Part shown: in pieces, positions 13,036 through 33,189 of the stretch | How positions within the stretch are numbered: the stretch's first letter is position 1 | Layout: each line of letters opens with the position of its first letter | Origin: Cladopsammia gracilis | Lineage: Eukaryota > Cnidaria > Anthozoa > Scleractinia > Dendrophylliidae | Length of the DNA stretch: 64,000 nt | Reading direction: 5' to 3' | Assembly: GCA_022457155.1 (NCBI GenBank) | Contig: JAJGOT010000454.1 | Span: 615,001-679,000 of the forward strand | The notes under the pieces: model-generated | Databases searched by the model: none | Told to the model about the DNA's origin: nothing | Seen by the model: only the letters and a program-made list of their open reading frames with translations | Program-made: the position numbers and the translations under genes

Positions 13036-13648
13036 CCAAACAAACGGGCGAAGGAAACGAAGCTTCGGCGGTTGCAGATGGCGGTGATGATGTTGTAGAC
13101 TAAAGATCAAGAAAAGGCCGCTCAGGAACCGCCGAAGAAGAAGTCGCGCGAGAAAAAGCTCTCTTAAGAGGGCTGAAAATGCAGCTGCGAAAACTGCTAA
13201 GATAAGTATCCCTTTGCGCGTTCATGGTGAACTTGAATCTTCATGATAAATCCTAATTGTTTTTTAGTTAGTTTTAATCGTAAATTATATGACTTGGTTA
13301 CTATTTAAAATAACACTTGTATGTAACGTATTTCCTAGTTTTTAAATACTATTTTAGTATTTACGAGATCGTTTTTAATCATATGTAATGTTTAACTATT
13401 TTTCGTTACTTCTACTTTTTATTGTTCATATTTATGATACGCTTTGTATCTTGTAGTAGTCATAAATTATGCAGGAACCCTATTGTATTGATATCAGCCT
13501 GGTGTTGAAACTGAAACGGACACCCTGCTTAAACTAAAGATGACTTGACTTGACTTGACTTTTCAGTGACACTAACATAAAGAATCACAGGACGCCGAAA
13601 TGACCAAAGAATACTGACGATTCTGGAACGACATTGCCGAGGAACTGA

Positions 13649-13875
13649 CCGTATTTATACTAGTAGACGGCTAAGTCGTCCAGACGACCTCAACACTTTT
13701 AGTTAAGGTCGTCTAGTGTAAATTCGGGACGACCTTACGACGTCCTTACGCGTTAAGGTCATCGATCAGACGCCCTTAATTTCAGATGGCTAAGCCGTCT
13801 TCCCTTTTTCTCGAATTTATACTAGACGACCTTAGCCGCTTTGGTGCGCTAAGGTCGTCTCTAGCATAAATACGG
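13649..13875. mobile_element. ~227-bp inverted-repeat MITE
   Basis: CCGTATTTATACTAG at the left and CTAGCATAAATACGG at the right, with internal repeats of AAGGTCGTC/GACGACCTT in both orientations. Confidence 0.65.
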
Positions 13876-13905
13876 CCACTGTACAGCGATTGAGCGAACA
13901 ACGAT

Positions 13906-14103
13906 TAGCCTGCATGACTGGCGCTTTATGAGCCAAGCGGAGCGAGCGAAGCATTTCGCGCGGAGCGCGACACGAGCGCGAAGCGCGAGACGATGGAAGA
14001 AAAAAATAAAGCCCCTCGTCTCGCGCTTCGCGCTCGTGTCGCGCTCCGCGCGAGATGCTTCGCTCACTCCGCTTGGCTCATAAAGCGCCTGTCATGCAGG
14101 CTA
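13906..14103. mobile_element. 198-bp hAT-type MITE with 8-bp target duplication
   Basis: Inverted ends TAGCCTGCATGAC...GTCATGCAGGCTA. The 8-bp direct repeat ACAACGAT sits at 13898-13905 and 14104-14111, the length typical of hAT elements. The arms are GC-rich (CGCGAAGCGCGAGACGA and its complement) and form an almost complete hairpin. Confidence 0.8.
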
Positions 14104-14364
14104 ACAACGATTGGCGAAAATCGTGTTGTCGTGTATTGGATTTTTGGAGAACGTTTTTTTATCTAGTGGAGTTGATATCAAGTCATAAAATATATAACTA
14201 ATTTTTATGGCCATGACTGATTCACGTCAGTATGTTTATATCGATATTTATCTATGATTATTATATGAGTGGTGCCCCAAATTTTCATCTAAAGTTTACT
14301 ACCCTCAAGCTCATCAAAATGATAGTTCTCCGCGGAAACAGATCCGATCCGGTTGTAAAAAGTG

Positions 14365-14897
14365 AAACGATTTGATAAAAAAGCAAGGCTGATAAACGGT
14401 ACGGAAACGACTATATTTGTAAAAAATCCAATATTTCGAAAGGCACAGCCTTTCTTCTTCAGGGTCTTACAGATAATAACTCGTAAGGCAAAAAAACGTT
14501 ACAATTTAAATTTAAAAGGGGGCGGGGGATTAAATATGATACTATGACAGCATAAACTGAAGTGACAAAGTAAATGTAAATAACCGTAAATAACTAAGCA
14601 ATATAGAGGTAAGAAAAACATGCAACACATTCATTGTTGCATGTTTTTCTTACCTCTATATTGCTTAGTTATTTACGGTTATTTACATTTACTTTGTCAC
14701 TTCAGTTTATGCTGTCATAGTATCATATTTAATCCCCCGCCCCCTTTTAAATTTAAATTGTAACGTTTTTTTGCCTTACGAGTTATTATCTGTAAGACCC
14801 TGAAGAAGAAAGGCTGTGCCTTTCGAAATATTGGATTTTTTACAAATATAGTCGTTTCCGTACCGTTTATCAGCCTTGCTTTTTTATCAAATCGTTT
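14365..14897. repeat. 533-bp near-perfect palindrome
   Basis: Two arms of about 263 bp starting AAACGATTTGATAAAAAAGC are reverse complements with no clear mismatch in the compared parts, around a loop of about 7 nt near 14631 (GCAACA-CATTCAT-TGTTGC). Each arm includes a CTGAAGA-hairpin-GAAA motif (14427-14460 on the minus strand; 14800-14830 on the plus strand). Perfect arms this close imply a recent origin or assembly inversion. Confidence 0.85.
14799..14850 (+). ncRNA. Hammerhead-like core motif (relic)
   Basis: CTGAAGA, then hairpin GAAAGGC-TGT-GCCTTTC, then GAAA, then an ATATT...AATAT helix. This is the order of a hammerhead core with helices II and III. Helix I is poor, so self-cleavage is doubtful. 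A second copy with different helix II bases but the same ATATT/AATAT helix lies at 59965-60010. Penelope-like elements are known to carry hammerheads; assignment here is inference. Confidence 0.35.
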
Positions 14898-15848
14898 TAT
14901 TATTTTATAGCTGATTAGATCCTTTACTACAGGATCCGGTGCTTCTATCTCGTTACGGTGGTCTTTGCAAATACAGTTACTTGTAAAAAGTGAGCATTTT
15001 TCCGAGAGCGATACTCAAGGAAAATTGCGAGCAGGGGCGAGCTGTGAACTTTTATCCGTGTATATATTTTCCTATGCAAAAGGCTGCAAAACCGGAAAAC
15101 AGTCTACAAATATCTCTTCTACGATTAGAATTATCGCGGTACCTTTTAGGGTACCAAGCCAAAAAACGTGACAGAATATGTCTTGTGTTGCGTAAAATTG
15201 GAACCCCTTAGGGGTAAGAATATATTTGAGCCACGCCTATCAAACGAGATTCTGGTACCTTTGACAGTCATCATGGACATCATGTAGAGTGTTTTTCGAA
15301 AATTTCCGACGAGCACCCCTGTCATTTTTATAAGGGTCCCCCGGGATATCTTTTTCCGTTCTCATAACTATCACGAACCATCCTTTAGCTTGGTTCTGAT
15401 TGTTTTCTTAATAAACAAAACCATTTTCTTAGAACAAAAATGACGCAAAATGCTCCCCTATCGAAGGCGAAAAGAGCTCTGCAGTTTTTAACAATATTTC
15501 ATCACAATCTCGCCGAGTTATTAGCCAAGGTCATACACTATTGTATATTTCGTAATAAGTCACAGTGGGATTATAGGTACAACTTGTTGTGTCACGCCTT
15601 AAGTTCATATTTGTTCATCGTTCCCTAAACCTCGAGCGTCTGCTCTTTACACGTTCAGACCGGAGTTGTACGCGTCCCAATTGCTCTCCGATTGACAAAA
15701 TTAACGTACCAGCAATCTTAAGTTGAGTTAGTAGGCGAAAACGTCGTTTCTTCAAAGTTCAGGAACATACAGACAAAAGGACAACTTCGAGAGAGGCTGT
15801 GAAAGCTTTCACCCGGAAGTGAAAATGTGCTTTGTATGATTCAAGGAG

Positions 15849-16577
15849 ATGGAAAATTTACATCCTACTCACCTTCAAGGTCTGTTGTCTTCTATTGATT
15901 CAAAGTATGAAATTCCAGAGAAAGCCAACGAAAACGTTTTGATGACTCTGGGAAAAGACGTGGAGATGCAAACTTTCAAAACAAATGTCGTTGCAGGAGA
16001 GCATGATGAGGCCATGAGCCAGAATGCTGATGAACAAAGCAACCGTATTGTAATTCTGTGTGTGGGGACTATTACGGGAAAAGACACTGTATTTATCAAG
16101 GACAATTTTCGCCGCACACCTCCTAAAGGGTCTTCTCTACCGACTGTATGCATGGACATTCATTTGAAAAAGATAAAATCGCCACAAAGCGAAGGGAATG
16201 CGTTGTCAGGCATCGATAAAATTGATCCCGATCCCGAGGGTTACGCGGGATTCAATTTCAAGTCTTGTCACGGCGCCCTTGTGTTCTGGGTCCCGGAACA
16301 TCCTTCTTCTTTAACCGAAGCAGTAAAATGGAAAAAGGAAATTGTCGAGTTTGCAAATTCACAAATCCCATGCGTTCTCGTGACTTTTAACTCTACCAAT
16401 TTGGAATGGATAGGAAAAGGAAAGATGATTGAAAGCGAGGCAGCTCTGGAAGAGTTCTGCCGTGACCATGGTTTGGTCACGTACTTTGAAATGAAATCTC
16501 GTGGCTGGGACAGTGAGATTTTTGAACAAGCATTAACCTGTTTAATGGACCAAATCAAAAGTAGCCAAACTTTATAA
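15849..16577 (+). CDS. Degenerate Rab32/38-like GTPase, intronless
   Basis: 242-residue single-exon frame, start context AGATGG. The C-terminal half is Rab-like: a DPEG (DxxG-type) at about 128-131, then GALVFWVPEHPSS, WKKEIVEFANSQIPCVLVTF, and SEAALEEFCRDHGLVTYFE, which parallels the Rab32/38 region around the NKxD and SA(K) boxes. The nucleotide-binding boxes are broken: the P-loop is VGTITGKDT (one residue short, lacking GKS/T), NKxD is replaced by FNSTN, and the SAK box by MKS. There is no C-terminal prenylation cysteine motif. It may be a retrogene-derived pseudo-GTPase; lack of stop codons over 242 residues argues that it is kept. Confidence 0.65.
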   Translation: MENLHPTHLQGLLSSIDSKYEIPEKANENVLMTLGKDVEMQTFKTNVVAGEHDEAMSQNADEQSNRIVILCVGTITGKDTVFIKDNFRRTPPKGSSLPTVCMDIHLKKIKSPQSEGNALSGIDKIDPDPEGYAGFNFKSCHGALVFWVPEHPSSLTEAVKWKKEIVEFANSQIPCVLVTFNSTNLEWIGKGKMIESEAALEEFCRDHGLVTYFEMKSRGWDSEIFEQALTCLMDQIKSSQTL

Positions 16578-16890
16578 TAAGTTTCAGGACACGTTACTGG
16601 GTTTTCATTTTATTTGTTAATACCTTTCTTAGAAGAGCATAAAGTTTTCGGCAAATTATGAAAATTGGATTAAAAACTGTCTAGGTCTGTCTAATTTGAC
16701 GCCTTAGGTCTAACGCTTAACTTTGATTGAACAAGATGGAGATTATGCTTTCCCCAACCGCGTTATTATGGACAACAAATTCTAAAACGTCGCTGAATAT
16801 TGAATTTCTCTGTGGCAGTCAGAAGTCAGAAGGGTCTACAAAGTATTTTATAAAATGTGGATAGTAGCAGACGGGCCAATTTTAAGAAAA

Positions 16891-17035
16891 AAGACGACGC
16901 ATTTGATTTTTGGACAAAACATGTTTCAACAGTTAACTCGGAAAATTGTCCTTCTCACTATATCTGAAGAAGGCCGTTTTAAGAGTCTTGTAACGGTTGA
17001 AACGTGTTTTGTCTAAAAATCAAATGCGTCGTCTT
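16891..17035. repeat. Inverted-repeat element with CTGAAGA...GAAA motif
   Basis: AAGACGACGCATTTGAT and its reverse complement flank about 110 bp that contains CTGAAGAAGGCCGTT...AACGGTTGAAACG. MITE-like or a retroelement relic. Confidence 0.55.
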
Positions 17036-18004
17036 CAACAGTATGCATTGCCGAGTTATAAAATACTTGGGAATTTCGAAAAAAAAAAACACTCGTAAAG
17101 CGCGAAAAGCACTCGCTTTTCCTTAGAATTTTTTTTTTCGTGTTTTCAGTTTTTTTTTTTTAATTCCTGAGTCGAGTGCCTTTACATAACGCAACAGCAA
17201 TATCAATAAAGGTTTATTTGAAAAAAATAAATAAATAAAAAATAATAACGAAACAATGCACTCAGTCTAGTACCCATGCAGGCGTTCCCTTCTTCTCACT
17301 ATGGATTTGGTGCAAAAATGTTTTTGTACCCGACGTTCAGCCGCTTACCCGCGAGAGAGAACGCCTGCGCGGGCAATGCGACATCGCTGCTTTTTCTCCC
17401 CGCAAAATGAAGTCAGAGAAACGACAGCAACAAATTCAATGATGACGTAGCTAATCCGGTCGCTCTTCTGACAGTTTCAAATCACTTTGAACCAAACAAA
17501 TTAGAGAGACACCGTTCCTCCGAAATAACAAAATTTCGCTTTTCTTATTTTCATGTTATATTCCTGTTATATGCCACCAAATATACAACTTAATTGGTTT
17601 AAAGGGTTTCGCAGAGCAAAACAGACGCAGTACTTTCGAGGTAAAGAACTGGACCGGGTTGTTCCAAGCACGATTAAGCTAACCTAGGATTAGCGTCAAT
17701 TTTGATTTTCCAAAGTTTTCTGCCCTTCAGTTTCGACTTTAACTTGTCTTCACTACTAGCTACAAAAGACTTTTTGAAAATATTTTTCAACAGAGAAATG
17801 AAATCCTCGGTTAACTTTTAATCCGGGATTACCGTTAATCGGCTTTCGAACAACGGGGCCCAGGATTGCAAGGACTGAACAGTAGATTACGGTTCGAGGT
17901 CAAATCAACATTGCCATTCTTGTGGAATTTTGATTTTTTAGGAGTTGTTTTCTCTCTTCAGTTTATATTAATTTCTTTGCGATCATCTCTTTTGGCGATT
18001 TTTT

Positions 18005-19050
18005 TCTTCAAGATAATATAGTAAGCTTAAAGCAAGCTCCTGGCCATAATCATGAAAACACGATATATCAGCCAGGACAGTACCCTGCTGACAGTACCTT
18101 TCCTCCTCCCGATTTTTCTAGGAGGATCGAAAGAGGCTCTGCTCGCAGGGTACCAGGACAGTGTTCCTTTAAGATAATAGAGTAATCTTAAAACAAGCTC
18201 CTGACCATAATCATGAACACACGATATATCAGCCAGGACAGTGTCCCTTTAAGATAATAGAGTAAGCTTAAAACAAGCTCCTGACCATAATCATGAACAC
18301 ACAATATATCAGCCAGGACAGTGTCCCTTTAAGATAATAGAGTAAGCTTAAAGCAAGCTCCTGACCATAATCATGAACAAACGATATATCAGCCAGGACA
18401 GTGTCCCTTGAAGATAATAGAGTAAGCTTAAAACAAGCTCCTGGCCATAATCATGAACACACGATATATCAGCCAGGACAGTGTTCCTTTAAGATAATAG
18501 AGTAAGCTTAAAACAAGCTCCTGGCCATAATCATGAACACACGATATATCAGCCAGGACAGTGTCCCTTTAAGATAATAGAGTAAGCTTAAAGCAAGCTC
18601 CTGGCCATAATCATGAACACACGATATATCAGCCAGGACAGTGTCCCTTTAAGATAATAGAGTAAGCTTAAAGCAAGCTCCTGACCATAATCATGAACAC
18701 ACGATATGTCAGCCAGGACAGTGTCCCTTTAAGATAATAAAGTAAGCTTAAAGCAAGCTCCTGACCGTAATCATGAAAACACGATATATCAGCCGAGACA
18801 GTGTCCTTTAAGATAATAGAGTAAGCTTAAAGCAAACACCTGGCCATAATCATGAAAACACGATATATCAGCCAGGACAGTGTCCCTTTAAGATAATAGA
18901 GTAAGCTTAAGGCAAGCTCCTGACCGTAATCATGAAAACACGATATATCAGCCGAGACAGTGTTCCTTTAAGATAATAGAGTAAGCTTAAACAAGCTCCT
19001 GGCCATAATCATGAAAACACGATCGATATTTCAACCAGGGTACTCTCCCT
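18005..19050 (+). repeat. 80-bp minisatellite, about 12-13 units
   Basis: Unit AAGATAATAGAGTAAGCTTA continues into CAAGCTCCTGACCATAATCA and CACGATATATCAGCCAGGAC to total 80 bp. Units are 95% or so alike by eye; the first contains an extra ~80-bp insert (18081-18160). The matching place in copy 2 (31888-31960) holds one partial unit. Confidence 0.9.
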
Positions 19051-19244
19051 TTAAACCCCAACATAAAGGAAGTACTCAAACCTTAAAGGAATAAGACCTT
19101 TCTCTGTTATCAGTTTTATTGCTAGTACAATGTTAAATACATTAAAGGTTGACTCTTGATATATGGGCATCAACAGTCGTGCAAAACCTGCTGGCCCTCT
19201 TGTGTTACATGCAAACATGCATCGACTTTAGTTGTAACGCATAG

Positions 19245-19533
19245 TTACTGCGCCTTTCAATAACATGCGGAATTAATTCAAATTTCCACCAACAGTTGCG
19301 TTTTACACTGCCGTCAATCATCTTAGCTTACCTCTCAGGATACAGATCTTTACTTCAATGAGGTCAAAAGGTCACGTCCGTGCATTATGATTGGTAGATT
19401 TCGATCCATTTTGTTTGTTTCTTTTTACAAGGTCCGTTGGCTTTCGTATAATTATGATTGACGGCAGGGGATAACGAAACTGTTGGTGGAGATTTGAATT
19501 TCAAATTCTGCATGTTATTGAAAGGCGCAGTAA
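19245..19533. mobile_element. ~290-bp MITE, absent from copy 2
   Basis: TTACTGCGCCTTTCAATAAC and its reverse complement bound the element; GATTGACGGCAG is also mirrored internally. Copy 2 near 32607 continues without it. Confidence 0.75.
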
Positions 19534-19812
19534 ACTGAAACAGAACAACTCTTTAAGTTTTTTTTAACTCCAGGCATGAGAAGTCTGGTAGTCTGGTTCA
19601 TCACTGGTTGTGTCTTTTTTCTCATCACCATTTTCATTATTTTATAAAATTGTTTGTATAAACTTTACCCAAACATCGATCTAACCACAGTTTAGTGTTT
19701 TGTACAACGAGAGACATTTGTATCATCTAGGCTGCAAATTGAAGCAAAAAAGTCACTAAAAAGATTGTGTTGTTCTGGAAAATATCCCTACCTTTTACAT
19801 GTAGTTTTAACT

Positions 19813-19832
19813 CCCCCCCCCCCCCCCCCCCA
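19813..19832. repeat. Poly-C tract
   Basis: C homopolymer; another occurs at 20232-20250. The copy 2 counterparts are shorter and interrupted. Confidence 0.6.
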
Positions 19833-20454
19833 ATAAGACCGATAAAGGAACCATAAACATATTTCCAGTGTTATAGAGAATCCCAGCCCTGCCGGCCCTC
19901 TTGCCATTTTTACATACGACAACACATCTAAGTTATTTATATAACACAAATATAATAAAAATAGACAACTTTTAAGTTTTTTTCCTCCAGGCATGAGAAG
20001 TCTGGAAGTCTGGTTCACCTCTGGTTGTGTTTTTTTTTCTTATCATCATTTTCAGTATCTTTTAAAATATCTTTTTGTCCAAACTCCACCCACATATTAA
20101 TCTAATTGCAGTACACTAATACATGATGACTTGTAACAAGTAGTTACTAAAAACAGATTTTGTTGTTCCAGAAAATATCCATACGCCCCCCCTCCCCCCA
20201 CAAAAGACGTTTTTTTTTGGTTTTAAAGCTACCCCCCCCCCCCCCCCCCACCTCCAAACCCTCTGGAAATTCCAGTTTAGCTTAAATAATACTTCCCTTT
20301 AAACACTTTGACTTTACAGATCCTCTCCACCCCGCTCAGAATTTCAGTCCAATGACCTTCAATGTGGGGAGTATGGATATTTCCTGGAACCACATATTCA
20401 ATTCCATTTACCTTTTTAATGAAATCAATTTTGTACTATTTTTAAGGGAGATTT

Positions 20455-25122
<4,668 letters not shown>

Positions 25123-25561
25123 TGTCAGACTGAAATATGAATCACAAACAAGGATTAACCTTGGATAACAAAAAATAGCAAGATTTGCATTGTTCATTAT
25201 TTATCTCAGAACTACAAAAAAATTTATTGAAAAAATTGAAATAAATTTCAAAATTCAATATACACTGTATCTGTCACCACAGTTTAATAGTCATAGGACT
25301 TGTGGCAAGGAAAAACCTGAAGAGATCTAAAGAGTTTCAAACATGCTCATCACATAATTCATCAAAATTATTAATAATATAAAGTGTTTGTTCTACTAAT
25401 ATATTGGACGAGGCAAAAAAAAATACCCCACTGAGTGAGGGGGTACTCCCGTACAGTGTATATTAAGTATATTAAGCGTTACCCAAAGGGTATGGGTAAA
25501 GCTTTTTTAAAAATTGCTGGCACCAACCAATAATCCTTAACCTGAAGGGTAGGCTTGCTTA

Positions 25562-27599
25562 AGGCTGGTTCTCATATTTTATGATTCTCATGCCCAAAAC
25601 ATGTTGTTGGACCCAGTTTACGACCGCGCTAATGACGTTCTGGATGACCGGGACGATCATATCCAGGTGATCTGGTGACGTCATTACGTGAGACTGGGGA
25701 TAGAATTTTAATGCCGTATCCCATAAGGCAGCGCGCGCGTAATCGTGAGGTTTGCAGTTGAATGATGGCGGTTGCAAGGGCGAGTGTTTTTATCAATGCT
25801 TTCCAGAATTGTTTTCTCTTGTCTTATATCACGACTGGAACTCGGAATGGTGCTATAAATGTGGGAAGTGTTAATTTATAACATAGCTAGGAAATTTGCC
25901 CAATCTAATTCAATAGCGCGAGCGTGCATCCATAAAACTCAACATAAACAATGTTTACATGATATGCTGAGCACAATTTTTTTCGTTCACTCCGTTTTTA
26001 ACGCTTTTTAAATGGAGAACAACATCGAACATTTCCGGGTGGAAGCAAAAGTCTACACAATCTAACCTCAATTTTTATTGTCGACTGAATGAAAATGACA
26101 AAAACCTCAGCTTATTAATGTCAGTTTTTTATCTTTGCGACGATAAGTTTACTAGTGGCCACGCTACGTTAAAATTTCACAAACCAAGTTTTTTACGTAA
26201 ATTCTACCTATTATAAAACTACATACAGACTACATGAAATACAGCAGTAAAATAGCAGAGAATCGTTGCTGTAAAGACAATACAATACAATATTTTTATT
26301 CAACTCACACGATCTTTACAGAAAAGGAAAAAGAAAATAATTTAAAAATAAAACTAGATTATAGATAAGCTTAAGCTTATAGAAAAGAAAAACCAAAGAA
26401 AAAAATTAACAGATAGAATTCGTGAGTTTGGAGCATCCAAATAGCTAGAGCTAATCGAGTGGATGACCCAAAAGGAAAACTGAGACTTCAATTAAGAAAT
26501 GAAAACAAACTGAACAAGCATGCGACTGATCATGAACAGAGCGAAAAGATATCCAATTTGAAAGAACTACAACCGCAGACTACAATCAAGGCAGTCTTAC
26601 AAAAATTAATACATTCAGACACAAATTAACTTAAAAATAAAAACGTTACCTGCACTCGATGTGGCTTTTTAGTCCCTTCCTTTATTACCCAGCTTCCAAA
26701 AAGTAAGTTTACAAGTTTAAACGAGTTGTTCAAACTGTTCTTGTTGTTGTTTTGACATGGACCATTCGCTAAAGAACCCGCATCTTTACACTACGCATTT
26801 CAAGTTCGAAGTCAATCCATACTGAAAGCATAAGCTGTTCTCTCCTCAATTAACAACGGCTTTTGAGCTGCTGCACAGCGAGTCTCCGTTTCAGGTCATA
26901 AACTTTGCTCCACTGTGTTCGACAGAACTTGCACATAACAGCCCGTAGTGCGAAAAAATACAAACTTGCTCGTTTTAGTTCTTACATCCGCGATGGTGAG
27001 ATTTTTCGGTTCCAATCCGCTTCAAATAATGTTTAGGAACATTTTCAAGGAAGCATAAAGCATATACCATATTTCAAAGGCAATTATTAGAAGACTTTTT
27101 CAGAAAATTGTGCTTGTTCGTTTTTTCGAGATCGAGCTACGGTTTGAACAGCGTTGTCAAGGTGAACTTTCATTCAACTTCGCCGGCCAAGGTTAACTGC
27201 GATACGCGGCAACATTTTTCGCGCCTTTTTTTTCATTCAGTCATGCGATCGCTATTTTCTTTTCTTTTCCTTTCGCTGTATTATAAAAGAATAGTTTCAT
27301 GCTTTTAGCTGTGCATCTATATCGAGTTATGGATGCAGGCAGGAAGTTTGGAGAGCACGAGAGAAGCGTTGCAAGCTGCGATCAGCGAGGTCAGTGCAAG
27401 CTCTAGGCGCGCAAAGAATTCTGTGCGGCTTTAAAAATAATTTCTCCTTGAAGCTGATTGGTTAATATTTTACGGTCAGATCACCTGGATGAGAACCCAA
27501 ATTGCTTGAGTCGTCCCGATCGTCTGAGTCGTTTTCAAAAATCTTTTAAAACGACTTGGATGACCGGGGCGACCGGGACGATTATACGAGAAAAAGCCT
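25562..27599. mobile_element. 2-kb element with TTA target duplication, Harbinger-like
   Basis: Inverted ends AGGCTGGTTCTCAT / AGGCTTTTTCTCGT, and repeated subterminal GATGACCGGGACGAT and ATCCAGGTGATCTG in opposite orientations. TTA flanks both sides (25559-25561, 27600-27602), matching the 3-bp TWA duplications of PIF/Harbinger elements. No transposase is recognised. A short minus-strand LINE-like tail (CAATACAATATTTTTATTC) sits inside at about 26280. The element is absent from copy 2. Confidence 0.65.
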
Positions 27600-27812
27600 T
27601 TAGTAAATACATATGGCTTTTGACAAGTTTTTGGGTGCAGCATTAGACGATTTGGCCTGAAAATGAGTATGAGTGACCGATAAAGATATGGTATGCTACA
27701 GCTACAGTGTGTTCACCAGCTCCAGCAGATGTTTTGTACAAATGTAGTAATCACCAGTGTTGAAACCTCAAATATTAACTGAATGCACGTTTATTTTTGT
27801 GGTTTGCAAATG

Positions 27813-28241
27813 TCTATAACGGTATTAACAATGAACAAACACGAATGGAGATTTTGGAAAGGAGCCAGCGCGCTCCCATGCATTTGGCAGAAGATATAAT
27901 TTCCTCACTTTCCATTTCATACTTTCTAGAGTGTCGCATAATTATCAGTGAATTAATGCATAAGGTACTGTTTTCGGCAGTGTATAAACGACAGAAAACG
28001 ACCTACCTTGAAAACTTTAAACACAGCGCGGCGACGAACGGACTAAAACAACCAGATCAGTCCTTGCAGCCTTTCGTAGGAATTCCGGGAAATGAATGAG
28101 CCCGCGATACACGGTTCCCGAGAGGGTTGGGTCGTTGTCGTGGCACGCTTCCGAGATGATTGGGCCGCGCCATAGTGGTTAGGGGATGGTAAAAACTGCG
28201 GCTGTATTGGCTCCTGGGCTGTTCTCTTTTCGACGCAAATT
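27813..28241. other. Junction between the two duplication copies
   Basis: Unique 430 bp with no recognised gene; short frames only. It marks where the tandem copies meet. Confidence 0.5.
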
Positions 28242-28722
28242 CAAAGGTTTATTTGAAAAAAAAGAAAAAATAATAACGCAACAATGCACTCGGTCTAGTA
28301 CCCATGCAGGCTTTCCCTTCTACTCACTATGGATCTGGCGCAAAAATGTTTGTGTACCTGATGTTCGGCCGCTCACCCGTGAGAGAGAGCGCCTGCGCGG
28401 GCAATGCGACATCGCTGCTTTTTCTCCCGCAAAATGATGTCAGAGAAACAACAGCAACAAATTCAATGATAACGTAGCTAATCCGGTCGCTCTTCTGACA
28501 GTTTCAAATCTCTTTGAACCAAACTGATTAAAGGGACACCGCCAAGCCGAAATAACAAAATTTCGCTTTTCTTATGTTCATGTTATATTCCTGTTATATG
28601 CCACCAAATATACAACTTAATTGGATAAAAGGATTTCGTAGAGCAAAACAGACGCAGTACTGAGTTTCGAGATAAAGTGCAGGATTGCAAGTATTGTCAG
28701 TGGATTAAGGTTCATCAATAGA

Positions 28723-31800
<3,078 letters not shown>

Positions 31801-33189
31801 GGTTGATTTCGATGGACTGGTGATCAAGAAATCAATTCTATTTAGTTAATGATTTCTTTGCATTCATCACTTTTGGCGATTTTTTCTTCAAGATAATAAA
31901 GCAAGCTCCAGGCCAAAATCATGACAACACGATATTTCTGTCCCTTTAAAGCCCAACATAAAGGGTCTAAAGGAAGTGCTCAAACCTTCAAGGAATAAGC
32001 TAGACCTTTTATTGCTAGTACTGTTAAATACACTTATGATTGACTCTTGTCAGTTATATGGGCATCAATAACCTGAAGTCTATAAGTCACCATCAATCAT
32101 TACATGACTATGACCCTGTAAATATTAGAGCCAAAAAATAGTTAAACTTACCATTAATCTTATTTAACCAAACTTCGTTTCTACGATGATTTAAATGTCT
32201 CACATTATTCTTCCTTGTTGATTGAATAACTCTGGATATTGCTTTAATGTTTAACGTTTAATTAGTACCTTCCAGCTTTATGCTGAAAAAAAAAAACAAT
32301 ACATGGGATATAAACGAGGATCTACCGAAATCAGCACGAGGCATGCTCTCATTAATTTGTCAAACGAGAGACACCATGTGTCTAGACTGCAAATTGTAGC
32401 AAAAAAGTCATAAATGGAGACTGTTTTTCTGGAAAATACCTATACCTCCCCCCGTCCCTGAACTTTTTTTTAGTCTCAACTCCCCCTCACTCCTCCCCCA
32501 TAAGACCCATAAAGAGACCATAAAGATATTTCCAGTCTTATAGACAATGAATCCCACGTTACCCCTGCCGGCCCTCTTGTTTTACATACAAACATGCATC
32601 GACTTTAATTCTTAAACAAAGTAAAACTAAAACAGTACAACTCTTACAATGTAAGTTTTTTCCTCAAGGCATGATTAGTCTGGTTTACTGATTGTTTTTT
32701 TCCCCCCCACCATTTTCATTATTTTTTAAAATTTGTTTGTCCAAACTTCACCCAAACATTGATCTAACCACAGTTTAGTAATTTGTACAACAAGGGACAT
32801 TACGTATCATCTAGGCTGCAAATTGAAGCAAAAAAGTCACTAAAAAGGATTGTGTTGTTCTGGAAAATATCCATACCTTCCCCACGGAAGTTTTTTTAGT
32901 TTTAACGCCCCCCTCCTCCTCCCCACATAAGACTGATAAAGGGACCATCAACATATTTCCAGTGTTATAGAGAATCCCAACCCTGCCGGCCCTCTTGTCA
33001 TTTTTATATACAAAAACACATCTAAGTTATTTATATAACTCATAGTAAAATAGACAATTTAAAGTTTTTTCCTCCAGGCATGAGAAGTCTGGAAGTCTGG
33101 TTCACCAGTGGTTGTTTGTTGTCCTAACTCCACCCAAATATTAATCTAATTGCAGTTCACTTATTTGTACAACGACAGACATGATGACT

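Noticed and set aside
18005..19050. CRISPR-like array
   Set aside because: The 80-bp units are contiguous without spacers and lie in animal DNA; it is a minisatellite.
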